DNA of 64,000 nucleotides from positions 280,751-344,750 of the forward strand of contig NZ_JACHGB010000001.1 in assembly GCF_014202215.1 (NCBI RefSeq), given 5' to 3'. Source of the stretch: Quisquiliibacterium transsilvanicum (GTDB taxonomy: Bacteria; Pseudomonadota; Gammaproteobacteria; Burkholderiales; Burkholderiaceae_E). Below, in pieces: positions 30,152 to 40,313 of this stretch (position 1 is the stretch's first letter; each line of letters begins with the position of its first letter). A model generated the notes under the pieces. That model was not told the origin of the DNA. It saw only the letters and a program-made list of their open reading frames with translations, and did not search any database. Made by a program: the position numbers and the translations under genes.

Positions 30152-30180
30152 GCCCGGACTGCTGAGCGGGGAGGGGGCCG

Positions 30181-30627
30181 GTGTCGCTGGCTTTCTCGCT
30201 CGCGCTTGGCGCCTCCCGGCGGGTGGCGCTCCTCGTCTGTCTTTCGCACGCCTGCGCCGGGCTCGGCGTTCTCGCGGCGGCGCTGCGCCTCGCGGCTGCG
30301 GGCGAGTCGGGCGCTTCCGCGCTGCTGCTGGCTGTGCTGGTGCCGGTGATCCTTTCCTGGCGGCGCGCGCTGGCGCGCTGCGGGGCGGGCGGCTGCCTGA
30401 CGGTGGACGAGAGCGGCGCGGCGAGCTGGTCGTTCCGGCCCGGCCCCGGCAGCCCCGGGGAGCCGGTCGAGCCACTGCGCTGGCACGTGTTCGCGGGCGT
30501 GGCCTGGCTCGAGCTCGGCGCCGCCGGCGGGCGTCGCCTGAGCCTTCTGTCAGGGGTGGATCGCGCGTCCGACCGAGAATGGCGCGAATTCAGGCGGTGG
30601 TTGCGCTGGCTGGACCGGGGCGCCTGA
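30181..30627 (+). CDS. YgfX-like membrane protein
   Basis: A 148-residue protein with two hydrophobic segments near the N-terminus (about 13-37 and 44-58) followed by a soluble part. The order of a short basic start, two helices, a Trp/Arg-rich region and the C-terminal SDREWREFRRWLRW resembles YgfX/CptA proteins, which commonly lie after fabF in betaproteobacteria. In E. coli CptA was described as a toxin acting on cell shape; function here is unknown. GTG start with a GAGG motif upstream. Confidence 0.6.
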   Translation: MSLAFSLALGASRRVALLVCLSHACAGLGVLAAALRLAAAGESGASALLLAVLVPVILSWRRALARCGAGGCLTVDESGAASWSFRPGPGSPGEPVEPLRWHVFAGVAWLELGAAGGRRLSLLSGVDRASDREWREFRRWLRWLDRGA

Positions 30628-30779
30628 GAGGCGCACTGCGCGCTGGAACTGCCGCTCCCCTTGAAACGCGCGGCAGGGCCCCCATCTGCAAGGGCGGACG
30701 TTGACTGTGCGGAACGCACCCAGCGTAGCCGCCCAGCTGCCGCGGCGCCTGCGTCGAACCTCTGACGGATACCGGACCC

Positions 30780-32219
30780 ATGAGAAAACTGCTCTTCATC
30801 CTGCCCCTCGTCGTTGCGGTGCTGACCGGCGGCGGCCTGCCTGCGGCGAATGCACAGGGCCGCGACGTGTCGGGCTTCGCGGATCTCGTCGAGAAGGCCA
30901 GCCCCACGGTCGTGAACATCCGCACCACCGCGCGCGGCCCGTCGGGGCAGGCGGGAATGCTTCCCCAGCTGCCGGAGGGCCTGCAGGACAACGAGCAGCT
31001 TCAGGAGTTCCTGCGCCGCTTCTTCCCGCCGCGCCAGCCGGGGCAGGGTCCCAGGGGCGAGGGCCAGGAGATCCCGCGCGGCGTGGGGTCGGGTTTCATC
31101 ATCTCGGCGAATGGCTTCGTGGTCACCAACCACCACGTGATCAACGGGGCCGACGAGATCTACGTGACGCTGGCCGACAAGCGCGAGTTCAAGGGCAAGC
31201 TGATCGGCTCGGACCTGCGCACCGACATCGCGCTCGTGCGAATCGAGGGGACCGGCCTGCCGCACGCCACGATCGGCGATTCGACGCGGCTGCGGGTCGG
31301 CGAATGGGTCGTGGCGATCGGCTCGCCCTTCGGGCTCGACAACACGGTGACCGCAGGCATCGTCTCCGCCAAGGGGCGGGACACCGGCGACTACCTGCCG
31401 TTCATCCAGACGGACGCGGCGGTGAACCCGGGCAACTCCGGCGGGCCCCTGCTGAACACCCGCGGCGAGGTGGTCGGCGTCAATTCGCAGATCTACAGCC
31501 GCACCGGCGGCTTCATGGGAATCTCCTTCTCGATCCCGATCGACGAGGCGATGCGCGTGGTGGAGCAGCTCAAGACGAACGGACGCGTGGTGCGCGGGCG
31601 CATCGGCGTGGGCATCGCGGACGTCACGCGCGAGGTTGCCGAGCCGCTGGGCCTGCCGCGCGCGGGTGGCGCGCTGGTGCGCAGCGTCGAGAGCGGCGGG
31701 CCGGCAGAGCGGGCCGGCCTGGAGGTCGGCGACATCATCCAGCGCTTCGACGGCAAGCCGATCGACAAGGCCAGCGACCTGCCCCGGATGGTTGGCGATA
31801 CGCGTCCGGGCAGCAAGGTGGCGCTGCAGGTCTGGCGCAAGGGCAGCATCCGTGATCTGCAGTTGACGGTGGCCGAGCTGCAGCCCGATCAGAGCCCGCG
31901 GGCGCGCGCCCAGCAGGAGTCCCAGCCGGGGGCGGCCGCGCGCGCCAACGCGCTCGGTCTTGCCGTGACCGACATTCCCGCGGAGCGGCGTGCCCAGCTG
32001 GGCATCCGCAACGGAGTGCTGGTCGAGGCGGCCGACGGACCCGCGGCGCGCGCCGGCCTGCGCCAGGGCGACATCGTGCTTTCGCTCGACAACCAGGACG
32101 TGGGCAGCGCCGCGCAGTTCAACGAGCTCAGCGGCAAGCTGGACCGCTCGCGCACCCATGTGCTGCTGGTGCGCCGCGGCGACAGTGCGGCCTTCGTGCC
32201 GATCAAGCCCAGCGAGTGA
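30780..32219 (+). CDS. Do family serine endopeptidase (MucD/DegQ-like)
   Basis: A 479-residue periplasmic HtrA protease. A signal peptide (1-25, ending PAANAQG) precedes a trypsin-like domain with the triad His119 (NHHV), Asp149 (TDIALVRI) and Ser220 (GNSGGP). Two PDZ domains follow, at about 270-365 and 385-470. It degrades or refolds damaged envelope proteins. In relatives it closes an rpoE-rseA-rseB-mucD operon, but those regulators are absent here, so control of this gene must differ. The ATG has only a weak ribosome binding site. Confidence 0.94.
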   Translation: MRKLLFILPLVVAVLTGGGLPAANAQGRDVSGFADLVEKASPTVVNIRTTARGPSGQAGMLPQLPEGLQDNEQLQEFLRRFFPPRQPGQGPRGEGQEIPRGVGSGFIISANGFVVTNHHVINGADEIYVTLADKREFKGKLIGSDLRTDIALVRIEGTGLPHATIGDSTRLRVGEWVVAIGSPFGLDNTVTAGIVSAKGRDTGDYLPFIQTDAAVNPGNSGGPLLNTRGEVVGVNSQIYSRTGGFMGISFSIPIDEAMRVVEQLKTNGRVVRGRIGVGIADVTREVAEPLGLPRAGGALVRSVESGGPAERAGLEVGDIIQRFDGKPIDKASDLPRMVGDTRPGSKVALQVWRKGSIRDLQLTVAELQPDQSPRARAQQESQPGAAARANALGLAVTDIPAERRAQLGIRNGVLVEAADGPAARAGLRQGDIVLSLDNQDVGSAAQFNELSGKLDRSRTHVLLVRRGDSAAFVPIKPSE

Positions 32220-32371
32220 ACGTCCCGCGCCTGGGCGGGGGTGCGGCGCCGGGGGCGAAGGAAGCGTTCCGGTAGAATGGAGGGTTGCCGCTCGCCGCCC
32301 CCTCGACCCGATCCCGGGGTGCCGGGGCGGGAGATCCCCTCACGGTCATCCGTACGGACGCCCCGGTTTCT

Positions 32372-34165
32372 ATGCAGCACATCCGCAATTTTTCCATCAT
32401 CGCGCATATCGATCACGGCAAGTCGACCCTGGCCGACCGCCTGATCCAGCGCTGCGGCGGGCTTTCCGACCGCGAGATGGAGGCGCAGGTGCTCGACTCC
32501 ATGGATCTCGAGCGCGAGCGCGGCATCACCATCAAGGCACAGACCGCGGCGCTGAAGTACACGGCAGCCGACGGCCAGGTCTACGCGCTTAACCTCATCG
32601 ACACGCCAGGCCACGTCGACTTCTCCTACGAGGTCAGCCGTTCGCTGTCCGCCTGCGAGGGTGCGCTGCTGGTGGTCGACGCATCGCAGGGCGTCGAGGC
32701 CCAGACCGTGGCCAACTGCTACACCGCGATCGAGCTCGGCGTCGAGGTGGTGCCGGTGCTGAACAAGATGGACCTGCCGCAGGCGGATCCCGACAACGCT
32801 GCTGCGGAAATCGAGGACGTGATCGGCATCGACGCCACCGACGCGATCCGCGCCAGCGCCAAGACCGGCATGGGCATCGACGAGATCCTGGAGGCGGTGG
32901 TCGCCCGGATTCCGCCGCCGAAGGGCGATCGGGCCGCGCCGCTTCAGGCGCTGATCATCGATTCCTGGTTCGACAACTACGTCGGCGTCGTGATGCTGGT
33001 GCGCGTGTTCAACGGCGTGCTGCGCCCGAGGGACCGCATCCGCCTGATGGCCAGCGGCGCGGTCCATGTCTGCGAACAGGTCGGCTCGTTCACGCCGAAG
33101 GCGATGCAGCGCGACGAGCTGGCCGCGGGGATGGTCGGCTACGTCATCAGCGGCATCAAGGAGCTCAAGTCCGCGAAGGTCGGTGACACGATCACGCTGG
33201 TCAATCCGTCGGCCGCGGCGCCGCTGCCCGGCTTCCGCGAAGTCAAGCCGCAGGTCTTCGCCGGCCTGTACCCGGTGGAAGCCAACCAGTTCGAGGCGAT
33301 GCGCGAGGCGCTGGAGAAGCTCCAGCTGAACGACTCGGCGCTGCAGTTCGAGCCCGAGGTGTCGCAGGCGCTGGGCTTCGGCTTCCGCTGCGGCTTCCTG
33401 GGGCTGCTGCACATGGACATCGTGCAGGAGCGGCTGGAGCGCGAATTCGACATGGAACTGATCACGACGGCGCCCACCGTGATCTACGAGGTGTTGCTGC
33501 GCGACGGCACCCTGCTCCAGGTCGAGAACCCCTCGAAGATGCCCGACCCGGCCAAGACCGAGGAGATCCGCGAGCCGATCGTCACGGTGACGATCTTCAC
33601 GCCGCAGGAGTACGTGGGCAACGTGATCACCCTCTGCACGAACAAGCGCGGCGTGCAGACCAACATGAGCTACCACGGCAAGCAGGTGCACCTCACCTAC
33701 GAACTGCCGATGAACGAAATCGTGCTCGATTTCTTCGACAAGCTGAAGTCGACCTCGCGCGGCTACGCCTCGATGGACTACGAGTTCAAGGAGTACCGCG
33801 CCGCCGACGTCGTGAAGATGGACATCCTGGTCAACGCCGCGAAGGTCGATGCGCTGTCGCTGATCGTGCACCGCTCGGTGTCGCAGAGCCGGGGCCGCGA
33901 CCTCGTGTCCAAGATGCGCGAGCTGATCCCGCGCCAGATGTACGACGTCGCCATCCAGGCCGCCATCGGCGCGAACATCATCTCCCGCGAGAACGTCAAG
34001 GCGCTGCGCAAGAACGTGCTGGCCAAGTGCTACGGCGGCGACATCTCCCGCAAGAAGAAGCTGCTCGAGAAGCAGAAGGCCGGCAAGAAGCGCATGAAGC
34101 AGGTCGGCTCGGTGGAGATCCCGCAGGAAGCCTTCCTGGCGGTGCTGCAGGTGGACGACCGCTGA
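32372..34165 (+). CDS. lepA: Elongation factor 4 (LepA)
   Basis: A 597-residue translational GTPase. G1 is AHIDHGKST near residue 10, followed by [19 protein letters not shown] and NKMDLP, then EF-G-like domains II, III and V and the LepA-specific C-terminal domain ([23 protein letters not shown] region). LepA acts on ribosomes during stress and initiation. ATG 32372 gives the usual start [17 protein letters not shown] weak TAGAAT box lies at 32273-32278. It precedes lepB, as in E. coli. Confidence 0.97.
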   Translation: MQHIRNFSIIAHIDHGKSTLADRLIQRCGGLSDREMEAQVLDSMDLERERGITIKAQTAALKYTAADGQVYALNLIDTPGHVDFSYEVSRSLSACEGALLVVDASQGVEAQTVANCYTAIELGVEVVPVLNKMDLPQADPDNAAAEIEDVIGIDATDAIRASAKTGMGIDEILEAVVARIPPPKGDRAAPLQALIIDSWFDNYVGVVMLVRVFNGVLRPRDRIRLMASGAVHVCEQVGSFTPKAMQRDELAAGMVGYVISGIKELKSAKVGDTITLVNPSAAAPLPGFREVKPQVFAGLYPVEANQFEAMREALEKLQLNDSALQFEPEVSQALGFGFRCGFLGLLHMDIVQERLEREFDMELITTAPTVIYEVLLRDGTLLQVENPSKMPDPAKTEEIREPIVTVTIFTPQEYVGNVITLCTNKRGVQTNMSYHGKQVHLTYELPMNEIVLDFFDKLKSTSRGYASMDYEFKEYRAADVVKMDILVNAAKVDALSLIVHRSVSQSRGRDLVSKMRELIPRQMYDVAIQAAIGANIISRENVKALRKNVLAKCYGGDISRKKKLLEKQKAGKKRMKQVGSVEIPQEAFLAVLQVDDR

Positions 34166-34241
34166 GGCAGCCACGTGCGCCGGGCCATGGCTGCGGCGCG
34201 CGCGGCGCCCGGCCCGATCGACGACGAACGAGAACCCACCC

Positions 34242-35135
34242 TTGAATTTTGCGCTGATCCTCTTCCTGCTGGTCCTGGTCACCTTCGTGGCCTGGCTGGC
34301 CGAGAAACTCTTCTTCCTGCCGCGCAGGCGCAGGCGCGCCACCGAGCGCGTCGCCCGGTTCGAGCGCGAGCAGGCGGCGCTGCCCGCGCCGATGCGCGTC
34401 GGCGACCCTGCGGCAGCCAGCGTCGCGCTCGCCGATTCCGCGCTGCGCCAGCCGCTCTGGCTGGAGTACACCGCGGGGCTGTTCCCGGTGATCGTGGTTG
34501 TGTTCCTGTTGCGCTCCTTCGTGGCCGAGCCCTTCAAGATCCCCTCGGGCTCGATGATCCCCACCCTGCTGGTGGGCGACCTGATCCTCGTCAACAAGTA
34601 CACCTACGGGGTGCGCCTGCCGGTGGTCAACACCAAGGTGATCGAAGTGGGCAGCCCGCAGCGCGGCGACGTGATGGTGTTCCGCTATCCGCGCGACACC
34701 TCGATGGACTACATCAAGCGAGTGGTGGCCCTGCCGGGCGACAAGATCGCCTATTTGAACAAGCGTCTCTGGATCAACGACCAGGAGGTCCCGCTGGCCA
34801 GCGCCGGCGAGTTCTTCGACGGCGAGCGGCTGACCTACACGCCGCAGTATTCGGAGAAGCTCGGCGCGATCGAGCACAAGATATTGACAGAGCTGAACAA
34901 ACCGTCGTACATCACTGCGGTGGAGGCCTTCCCCCATCGTGAGCGGTGCCAGTACGTGGAGGCGGGGCTTTCCTGCGTGGTTCCGCCCGGGCACTACTTC
35001 GTGATGGGCGACAACCGCGAGAACAGCCTCGACAGCCGGTTCTGGGGCTTCGTTCCCGAGCAGAACATCGTCGGCAAGGCCTTCTTCATCTGGATGAACT
35101 TCAGCGACCTGAAACGAATCGGACGGTTCCACTGA
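34242..35135 (+). CDS. lepB: Signal peptidase I
   Basis: A 297-residue leader peptidase that removes signal peptides at the outer face of the inner membrane. Two transmembrane helices (about 2-20 and 77-93) flank a basic cytoplasmic loop. The Ser104/Lys159 dyad sits in PSGSMIPTL and YIKRVVALPGD, and GDNRENSLDSRFWG is the late conserved box. Translation likely starts at TTG 34242, since no better start is near; the ribosome binding site is weak. The stop overlaps the next ATG (TGATG). Confidence 0.95.
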   Translation: MNFALILFLLVLVTFVAWLAEKLFFLPRRRRRATERVARFEREQAALPAPMRVGDPAAASVALADSALRQPLWLEYTAGLFPVIVVVFLLRSFVAEPFKIPSGSMIPTLLVGDLILVNKYTYGVRLPVVNTKVIEVGSPQRGDVMVFRYPRDTSMDYIKRVVALPGDKIAYLNKRLWINDQEVPLASAGEFFDGERLTYTPQYSEKLGAIEHKILTELNKPSYITAVEAFPHRERCQYVEAGLSCVVPPGHYFVMGDNRENSLDSRFWGFVPEQNIVGKAFFIWMNFSDLKRIGRFH

Positions 35136-35506
35136 TGATCCCGACCCTTGCCGCTGCGCGGCGCCAGCGCGGCCTCAGCCTGCTCGGATTGCTCTTCTTC
35201 GGCGTCATCGCCGTGATGCTCGTGGTGCTGGGCATGCGCGTGATGCCCTCGGCGCTCGAATACTTCGCGATCAAGCGCGCCCTCGCCACCATCGCGAGTT
35301 CCGGCGCCAGTTCCCCGGTGGAGGTGCAGCGCGCCTTCGACCGGCAGGCGGCGATCGACGACTTCAACTCGGTGAGCGGGCGCGACCTGCTGATCGAGCG
35401 TGACGGCCAGCAGCTCAACATCTCGTTCAGCTACGAGAAGCGCGTGCCGCTGTTCGGCCCGGCGACCCTCCTGATTCAGTACGAGGGCAGCACTGCCTCG
35501 AAGTGA
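35135..35506 (+). CDS. DUF4845 domain membrane protein
   Basis: A 123-residue protein with one N-terminal transmembrane helix (about 13-34, [21 protein letters not shown]) and a small extracytoplasmic domain containing [12 protein letters not shown]. It starts like a pseudopilin ([15 protein letters not shown]) but lacks a Phe-Thr-Leu prepilin motif. The family always sits between lepB and rnc in betaproteobacteria; its role is unknown. Translationally coupled to lepB. Confidence 0.82.
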   Translation: MIPTLAAARRQRGLSLLGLLFFGVIAVMLVVLGMRVMPSALEYFAIKRALATIASSGASSPVEVQRAFDRQAAIDDFNSVSGRDLLIERDGQQLNISFSYEKRVPLFGPATLLIQYEGSTASK

Positions 35507-35513
35507 GCTGCCC

Positions 35514-36458
35514 GTGAGCCTGGAAAGCCTTCAGCAGCGCCTGGGATACAGCTTCAGCGATCCGGCCCTGCTGGAACAGGCGCTGACGCACCGCAGCTAC
35601 GGCAGGCACAACAACGAACGCCTGGAGTTCCTGGGCGACAGCGTGCTGAACTTCGTGGTGTCCTCGCTGCTGTACGACGGCTTCGGGCGCATCGACGAGG
35701 GCGATCTCTCGCGGATGCGCGCCAACCTGGTCAACCAGCACGCGCTGCACGAGATCGCGCAGCGTCTCGAACTCAGCGAGCACCTGCTGCTCGGGCAGGG
35801 CGACCTCAAGAGCGGCAGCTTCCGGCGGCCCTCCGTCCTGGCGGATGCCGCCGAGGCGGTGTTCGGCGCGGTCTATCTCGACGGCGGCTTCGAGGCGGCC
35901 CGCAGGGTGATCGGCGCGCTGTACGCGCCGGTGCTCAAGTCGGTGGATCCGCTCACCGTGGGCAAGGATGCCAAGACGCTGCTGCAGGAGTACCTGCAGG
36001 GACGCCGGATGCCGCTGCCGGTCTACGCGGTGGTCGCCACCCACGGCGCCGCGCACAACCAGCTGTTCGAGGTGGAGTGCGCGATCCCCAAGCTCGGCAT
36101 CGGCGTGCTCGGCAGCGGCGCCAGCCGCAGGGTCGCCGAGCAGGCGGCGGCGCGTCTGGCGCTGGCCCAGGCCCAGTCGCTCGCGCCTGGGCCCGGCAAG
36201 CGCCGCACACGCAGCGCGTCCGCCGGCGCCGCTGCACCAGACACGGCGGCGACGGGCGGGGAGGGCGCAGGCCAGCCCGCCGGCGCGAAGCCAGCGGGCT
36301 CGGTGCATGAGCCCGCCGCCCAGGACCTCGAAGCCCAGGGCCCCGATGGCGACCTTGCGCACGTTCCTGCCGCACTCGAGCCCGATTCGGGCGGTGCGGC
36401 TGCCCTCGACGACCGCCGCGGCGAGCCCGCGCGCGTCAACATCCAGGCCCCCCGATGA
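35514..36458 (+). CDS. rnc: Ribonuclease III
   Basis: A 314-residue RNase III that cuts double-stranded RNA, including rRNA precursors. The signature [12 protein letters not shown] (34-45) and [16 protein letters not shown] carry the catalytic acidic residues. A dsRNA-binding domain spans about 150-222. A further stretch of about 90 residues, rich in Ala, Gly and Pro, extends past the usual end of 220-230 residues and looks disordered. GTG start; the stop overlaps era as ATGA. Confidence 0.95.
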   Translation: MSLESLQQRLGYSFSDPALLEQALTHRSYGRHNNERLEFLGDSVLNFVVSSLLYDGFGRIDEGDLSRMRANLVNQHALHEIAQRLELSEHLLLGQGDLKSGSFRRPSVLADAAEAVFGAVYLDGGFEAARRVIGALYAPVLKSVDPLTVGKDAKTLLQEYLQGRRMPLPVYAVVATHGAAHNQLFEVECAIPKLGIGVLGSGASRRVAEQAAARLALAQAQSLAPGPGKRRTRSASAGAAAPDTAATGGEGAGQPAGAKPAGSVHEPAAQDLEAQGPDGDLAHVPAALEPDSGGAAALDDRRGEPARVNIQAPR

Positions 36459-37366
36459 CAGACACCCCTGATGCGCCCGGCGCGCAGCCACACCGCTGTG
36501 GCTACGTCGCCATCGTCGGCCGCCCCAACGTCGGCAAATCGACGCTGCTCAACCGCCTGCTCGGACAGAAGCTCTCGATCACCTCGAAGCGGCCGCAGAC
36601 CACCCGCCACCGGATCCTCGGCGTGCTCACGCGGCCGGATGCGCAGCTGCTGTTCTTCGACAGCCCGGGCTACCAGACGCGCAGCGGCGGCGCGCTCAAT
36701 CGCGTCCTGAACCGTACCTCCCAGCAGGTGGCGCAGGATGCCGACGTCGTCGTGCTGGTCTGCGACGCCGCCGGCTGGACCGCGGCCGACGAGCAGCTGG
36801 CCAAGATGCTGCCGACAGATCGGCCGGTGCTGCTGGCAGTCAACAAGGTCGATGCGGTCGCCGACAAGGCGCGCCTGCTGCCGCTGGTCCAGCGTGCGAC
36901 GAATGTGAGGACCTTCGACGAGGTGGTGCCGATCAGCGCCCGCACCGGTCGCCAGGTCGAACTGCTGGTGGATCTCTGTGCAGCGCGGCTGCCCGAGGGA
37001 GAACGCATGTTCGAGGAGGACGAGCTCACCGACCGGGGAGAGCGCTTCCAGGCGGCCGAGCTGATCCGCGAGAAGATGTTCCGTCTGCTCGGCGACGAGC
37101 TCCCCTACGCGAGCACGGTGGTGATCGAGCAGTACGAGGAGCTGCCGCGTCTGCGCCGCATCCATGCCACCGTGCTGGTCGAGCGCGATGCGCAGAAAGC
37201 CATCGTGCTGGGCGCTGGCGGCGAGCGCATCAAGCGGATCGCCACCGAGGCGCGGCAGGACCTGGAGCGCCTGGTGGGCGTCAAGGTCTACCTGGAGGTC
37301 TTCGTCAAGGTGCGCAGCGGCTGGGCGGACAGCGAGCAGAGCCTGCGCTCGTACGGCTACGAGTAA
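36455..37366 (+). CDS. era: GTPase Era
   Basis: A 303-residue essential GTPase in 16S rRNA maturation. G1 GRPNVGKST (22-30), G3 DSPG (69-72, where DTPG is usual) and NKVD near residue 130 are visible. The C-terminal KH domain includes [23 protein letters not shown] and binds the 3' end of 16S rRNA. Coupled to rnc by ATGA, as in many genomes. Confidence 0.97.
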   Translation: MTDTPDAPGAQPHRCGYVAIVGRPNVGKSTLLNRLLGQKLSITSKRPQTTRHRILGVLTRPDAQLLFFDSPGYQTRSGGALNRVLNRTSQQVAQDADVVVLVCDAAGWTAADEQLAKMLPTDRPVLLAVNKVDAVADKARLLPLVQRATNVRTFDEVVPISARTGRQVELLVDLCAARLPEGERMFEEDELTDRGERFQAAELIREKMFRLLGDELPYASTVVIEQYEELPRLRRIHATVLVERDAQKAIVLGAGGERIKRIATEARQDLERLVGVKVYLEVFVKVRSGWADSEQSLRSYGYE

Positions 37367-37384
37367 TACGGCGCCGTCGCATCG

Positions 37385-38098
37385 ATGAGCGCGCGGACCG
37401 AGGAATCGGCGTTCCTGCTGCATTGCACGCCCTACCGGGAGACCAGCCTGGTGGTGGATCTGTTCACCCGCGGCCACGGCCGGGTGGCGGCGGTGGCCAA
37501 GGGCGCCAAGCGGCCGCGCTCGGCGCTGCGCGCGGTGCTGCTGCAGTTCCAGCCGCTGTCGATCTCCTTCTCGGGCCGGGGCGAGCTTCGCACGCTGACC
37601 GGCGCCGAGTGGGAGGGCGGGTTGCTCGCACCGCGCGGCGACGCGCTGCTGTGCGCCTTCTACCTGAACGAGCTGCTGCTGCGGCTGCTGCCGCGCGAGG
37701 ATGCGCATCCGGCGCTGTACGACGGCTACGCGCGGGCGATCGCTTCGCTGGCCGAAGGCGAGCCGATCGACGAGACGCTGCGGCGCTTCGAATGGCTGCT
37801 GCTGCGCGAAACCGGCTACGCGCCGGACCTGGGTCATGACGCCCGCAACCTGCCGATCGACGCCGCCCGCAGCTACGCGTGGCAGCCGTCGGCGGGCTTC
37901 GTGGCCGCCGATGCCGGGGGGGAGGGCAGTGCCCGCCTGTTCAGCGGGGCCATGCTGCACGAACTCGCGGCCGGCCGCTTCGAGTCCGCCTCCTCCCGAA
38001 CGCAGGCAAAATACCTGACCCGCGCGATCCTCGCGCACCATCTGGACGGCGTCGTTCTCAACACCCGCCAGATCCTGATCGACCTGCAGAAACTATGA
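37385..38098 (+). CDS. recO: DNA repair protein RecO
   Basis: A 237-residue RecO, which helps load RecA on SSB-coated single-stranded DNA. The N-terminal OB fold shows [39 protein letters not shown] sequence; the helical C-terminal domain lacks zinc-finger cysteines, as expected for this group. Follows era by 18 bases; its stop overlaps pdxJ as ATGA. Confidence 0.93.
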   Translation: MSARTEESAFLLHCTPYRETSLVVDLFTRGHGRVAAVAKGAKRPRSALRAVLLQFQPLSISFSGRGELRTLTGAEWEGGLLAPRGDALLCAFYLNELLLRLLPREDAHPALYDGYARAIASLAEGEPIDETLRRFEWLLLRETGYAPDLGHDARNLPIDAARSYAWQPSAGFVAADAGGEGSARLFSGAMLHELAAGRFESASSRTQAKYLTRAILAHHLDGVVLNTRQILIDLQKL

Positions 38099-38859
38099 TC
38101 GAACTCGGCGTCAACATCGACCACGTCGCCACCATCCGCCAGGCGCGCCGCACCTGGGAGCCGGACCCCGTCTGGGCCGCGGTGGAGGCGCACCTGGGCG
38201 GCGCCGACGGCATCACCGTGCACCTGCGCGAAGACCGCCGCCACATCCAGGACGACGACGTTCGCCGCCTGCGCGAGCTCACCCACATCAAGCTCAACCT
38301 CGAGATGGCGGCCACCGACGAGATGGTCGGCATCGCCGCTTCGCTGCGTCCCGAGATGGCGATGCTGGTGCCGGAGGGACGGCACGAGGTCACCACCGAG
38401 GGCGGGCTGGACATCGTTTCGCAGGAGGCGCGGCTGCGCGAGATCGTCGCGCGGCTGGCTGGCGCCGGCATCCTCACCAGCGTGTTCATCGACGCAGATC
38501 TCGCCCAGGTGGAGGCGGCGGCGCGCATCGGCGCGCGCGTCTGCGAGATCCACACCGGCCCGTATGCGCACGTCTTTCACGCGCAGGGACGCGACGCCGA
38601 GGCGCCCTCGGTGCTCGCCGAGCTCGGGCGCATCCGCGGCGCAGGCGAGGCCATCCGTGCGCTGGGCATGCGCTTCAATGCCGGCCACGCGCTGAACTAC
38701 TACAACGTGCAAGCCATCGCCGCGCTGCCCGGCGTGCGCGAGCTGCACATCGGTCACGCGATCGTCTCGCGCGCGGTCTTCTCGGGGCTGCGCGGTGCGG
38801 TCGGCGAGATGAAGCGGCTGATCCGCGAAGGCCAGTCGCACGGCGCAGCGAGGGGCTGA
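38095..38859 (+). CDS. pdxJ: Pyridoxine 5'-phosphate synthase
   Basis: A 254-residue TIM-barrel enzyme that makes pyridoxine phosphate from 1-deoxyxylulose 5-phosphate and aminoacetone phosphate. [16 protein letters not shown] at the start, [21 protein letters not shown] and [14 protein letters not shown] at the end are family blocks. Start overlaps the recO stop. The recO-pdxJ-acpS order is the same as in E. coli. Confidence 0.97.
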   Translation: MIELGVNIDHVATIRQARRTWEPDPVWAAVEAHLGGADGITVHLREDRRHIQDDDVRRLRELTHIKLNLEMAATDEMVGIAASLRPEMAMLVPEGRHEVTTEGGLDIVSQEARLREIVARLAGAGILTSVFIDADLAQVEAAARIGARVCEIHTGPYAHVFHAQGRDAEAPSVLAELGRIRGAGEAIRALGMRFNAGHALNYYNVQAIAALPGVRELHIGHAIVSRAVFSGLRGAVGEMKRLIREGQSHGAARG

Positions 38860-38864
38860 GCTTC

Positions 38865-39299
38865 ATGGCCGGCGCCATGATCTACGGGATCGGCACCGAC
38901 ATCGTCATGGTGCGGCGGGTGGACGACCTGCTCGCCCGCTACGGCGAGCGCTTCGCGCGCCGGGTGCTGGGCCCCGAGGAACTCGACGAGTACCGCCGCC
39001 GTCATGGCCGTGGGGCGCACGGTCCCGCCTACGCGGCGCGCTACCTGGCCAAGCGCTTCGCGGCCAAGGAGGCGTTCTCCAAGGCCATCGGCCTGGGGCT
39101 GCGCGGCCCGATGACGCTGCTCTCGCTGCAGATCCTCAACGACGCCCGCGGCAAGCCGGTCGCGCATCCGCGCAAGGCCCTCGAGCCCTGGCTGCGCGAG
39201 CGCGGCCTGGTCGCCCACGTCTCGGTCACCGACGAGCAGGAGGCGGTGGTCGCCTTCGTGGTCGTCGAACGCGTCACCCCCCAGGAAACCTCTCCATGA
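38865..39299 (+). CDS. acpS: Holo-[acyl-carrier-protein] synthase
   Basis: A 144-residue 4'-phosphopantetheinyl transferase that activates AcpP. The magnesium-binding IGTDIVMVRRV near residue 10 and the helix RFAAKEAFSKAIG are diagnostic. ATG 38865 follows GGGGCTGAG; an internal ATG at 38877 is an alternative. Overlaps nagZ as ATGA. Confidence 0.95.
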   Translation: MAGAMIYGIGTDIVMVRRVDDLLARYGERFARRVLGPEELDEYRRRHGRGAHGPAYAARYLAKRFAAKEAFSKAIGLGLRGPMTLLSLQILNDARGKPVAHPRKALEPWLRERGLVAHVSVTDEQEAVVAFVVVERVTPQETSP

Positions 39300-40249
39300 C
39301 CCTCGCTTCCGGTCCGGTCGTCCTCGACGTCGCCGGCCTGGAGCTCACGGCCGCAGACCGCGAGCTCCTGATCCACCCGCTCACGGGCGGCGTGATCCTC
39401 TTCGCCCGCAACTTCGCGTCGCGCGACCAGGTCGCTGCGCTGTGCGCCGATATCCGCGCATTGCGCCCCGGCCTGCTGATCTGCGTCGACCACGAGGGCG
39501 GACGGGTGCAGCGCTTCCGCGAGGGCTTCACCGCGATCGAGCCGATGCGCGCGCTCGGCGAGCTCTGGGACCGGGACGTGCTCGCCGCCTGCAGGCGCGC
39601 CACCGAGATCGGCCAGATCATCGGCGCCGAGCTGCGCGCAGTGGGCGTCGACCTCAGCTTCACGCCGGTGCTCGACCTGGATCACGGGCTGTCCAGGGTG
39701 ATCGGCGACCGCGCCTTCCACGGCGACCCGCGGGTGGTGACGCTGCTGGCCAAGAGCCTCAACCACGGCCTGCTGCTGTCCGGGATGGCCAACTGCGGCA
39801 AGCATTTCCCGGGGCACGGCTTCGCGCATGCTGACTCGCACTTCGAGCTGCCGATCGACGAGCGCAGCCTCGGGACGATCCTGGCCCAGGATGCCGCGCC
39901 CTACGGCTGGCTGGGGGACGCGCTGAGCGCGGTGATGCCTGCGCACGTCATCTACCCGGAGGTCGACGCGCTGCCGGGCGGGTTCTCGCGCATCTGGCTG
40001 CAGAAGATCCTGCGCCGCAAGCTCGATTTCCGCGGACTGATCTTCTCCGACGACCTCACGATGGAAGCGGCCACCGTCGTCGGCGACATCGTCGAGCGCG
40101 GCCATGCGGCGCTGGCGGCGGGCTGCGACATGGTGCTGGTGTGCAACCGCCCCGACCTCGCCGCGGAACTGCTCGAGGGTTTGCGCTGGAAGCGCAGCCG
40201 CGCGTTCACCGAGCGCCTGGCGCGGCTGCGGCCCGCAGATCCCGCCTGA
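39296..40249 (+). CDS. nagZ: Beta-N-acetylhexosaminidase NagZ
   Basis: A 317-residue glycoside hydrolase family 3 enzyme that removes N-acetylglucosamine from muropeptides in the cytosol during cell-wall recycling. [13 protein letters not shown] binds substrate, KHFPGHG (169-175) with Asp180-Ser-His182 is the catalytic dyad region, and the nucleophile lies in FSDDLTMEA. Translationally coupled to acpS. Confidence 0.96.
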   Translation: MTLASGPVVLDVAGLELTAADRELLIHPLTGGVILFARNFASRDQVAALCADIRALRPGLLICVDHEGGRVQRFREGFTAIEPMRALGELWDRDVLAACRRATEIGQIIGAELRAVGVDLSFTPVLDLDHGLSRVIGDRAFHGDPRVVTLLAKSLNHGLLLSGMANCGKHFPGHGFAHADSHFELPIDERSLGTILAQDAAPYGWLGDALSAVMPAHVIYPEVDALPGGFSRIWLQKILRRKLDFRGLIFSDDLTMEAATVVGDIVERGHAALAAGCDMVLVCNRPDLAAELLEGLRWKRSRAFTERLARLRPADPA

Positions 40250-40266
40250 GGCGAGGCCGGTGGCCG

Positions 40267-40296
40267 GCGCCGCGCCGCGCCGCGCCGCGCCGCGCC
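40267..40296. repeat. (GCGCC)6 pentanucleotide repeat
   Basis: Six perfect tandem GCGCC units lie between nagZ and the uvrC ribosome binding site. Slippage here would change only the intergenic spacing, 17 bases before the uvrC start. Confidence 0.85.
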
Positions 40297-40313
40297 GACC
40301 CGGAGCCGACCAC

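Noticed and set aside
30645..30668. Sigma-E promoter before the Do protease
   Set aside because: GGAACT is present but no matching -10 lies at the correct distance.
31889..34603. Open frame of 904 codons antisense to lepA
   Set aside because: Shadow of lepA; composition is not protein-like.
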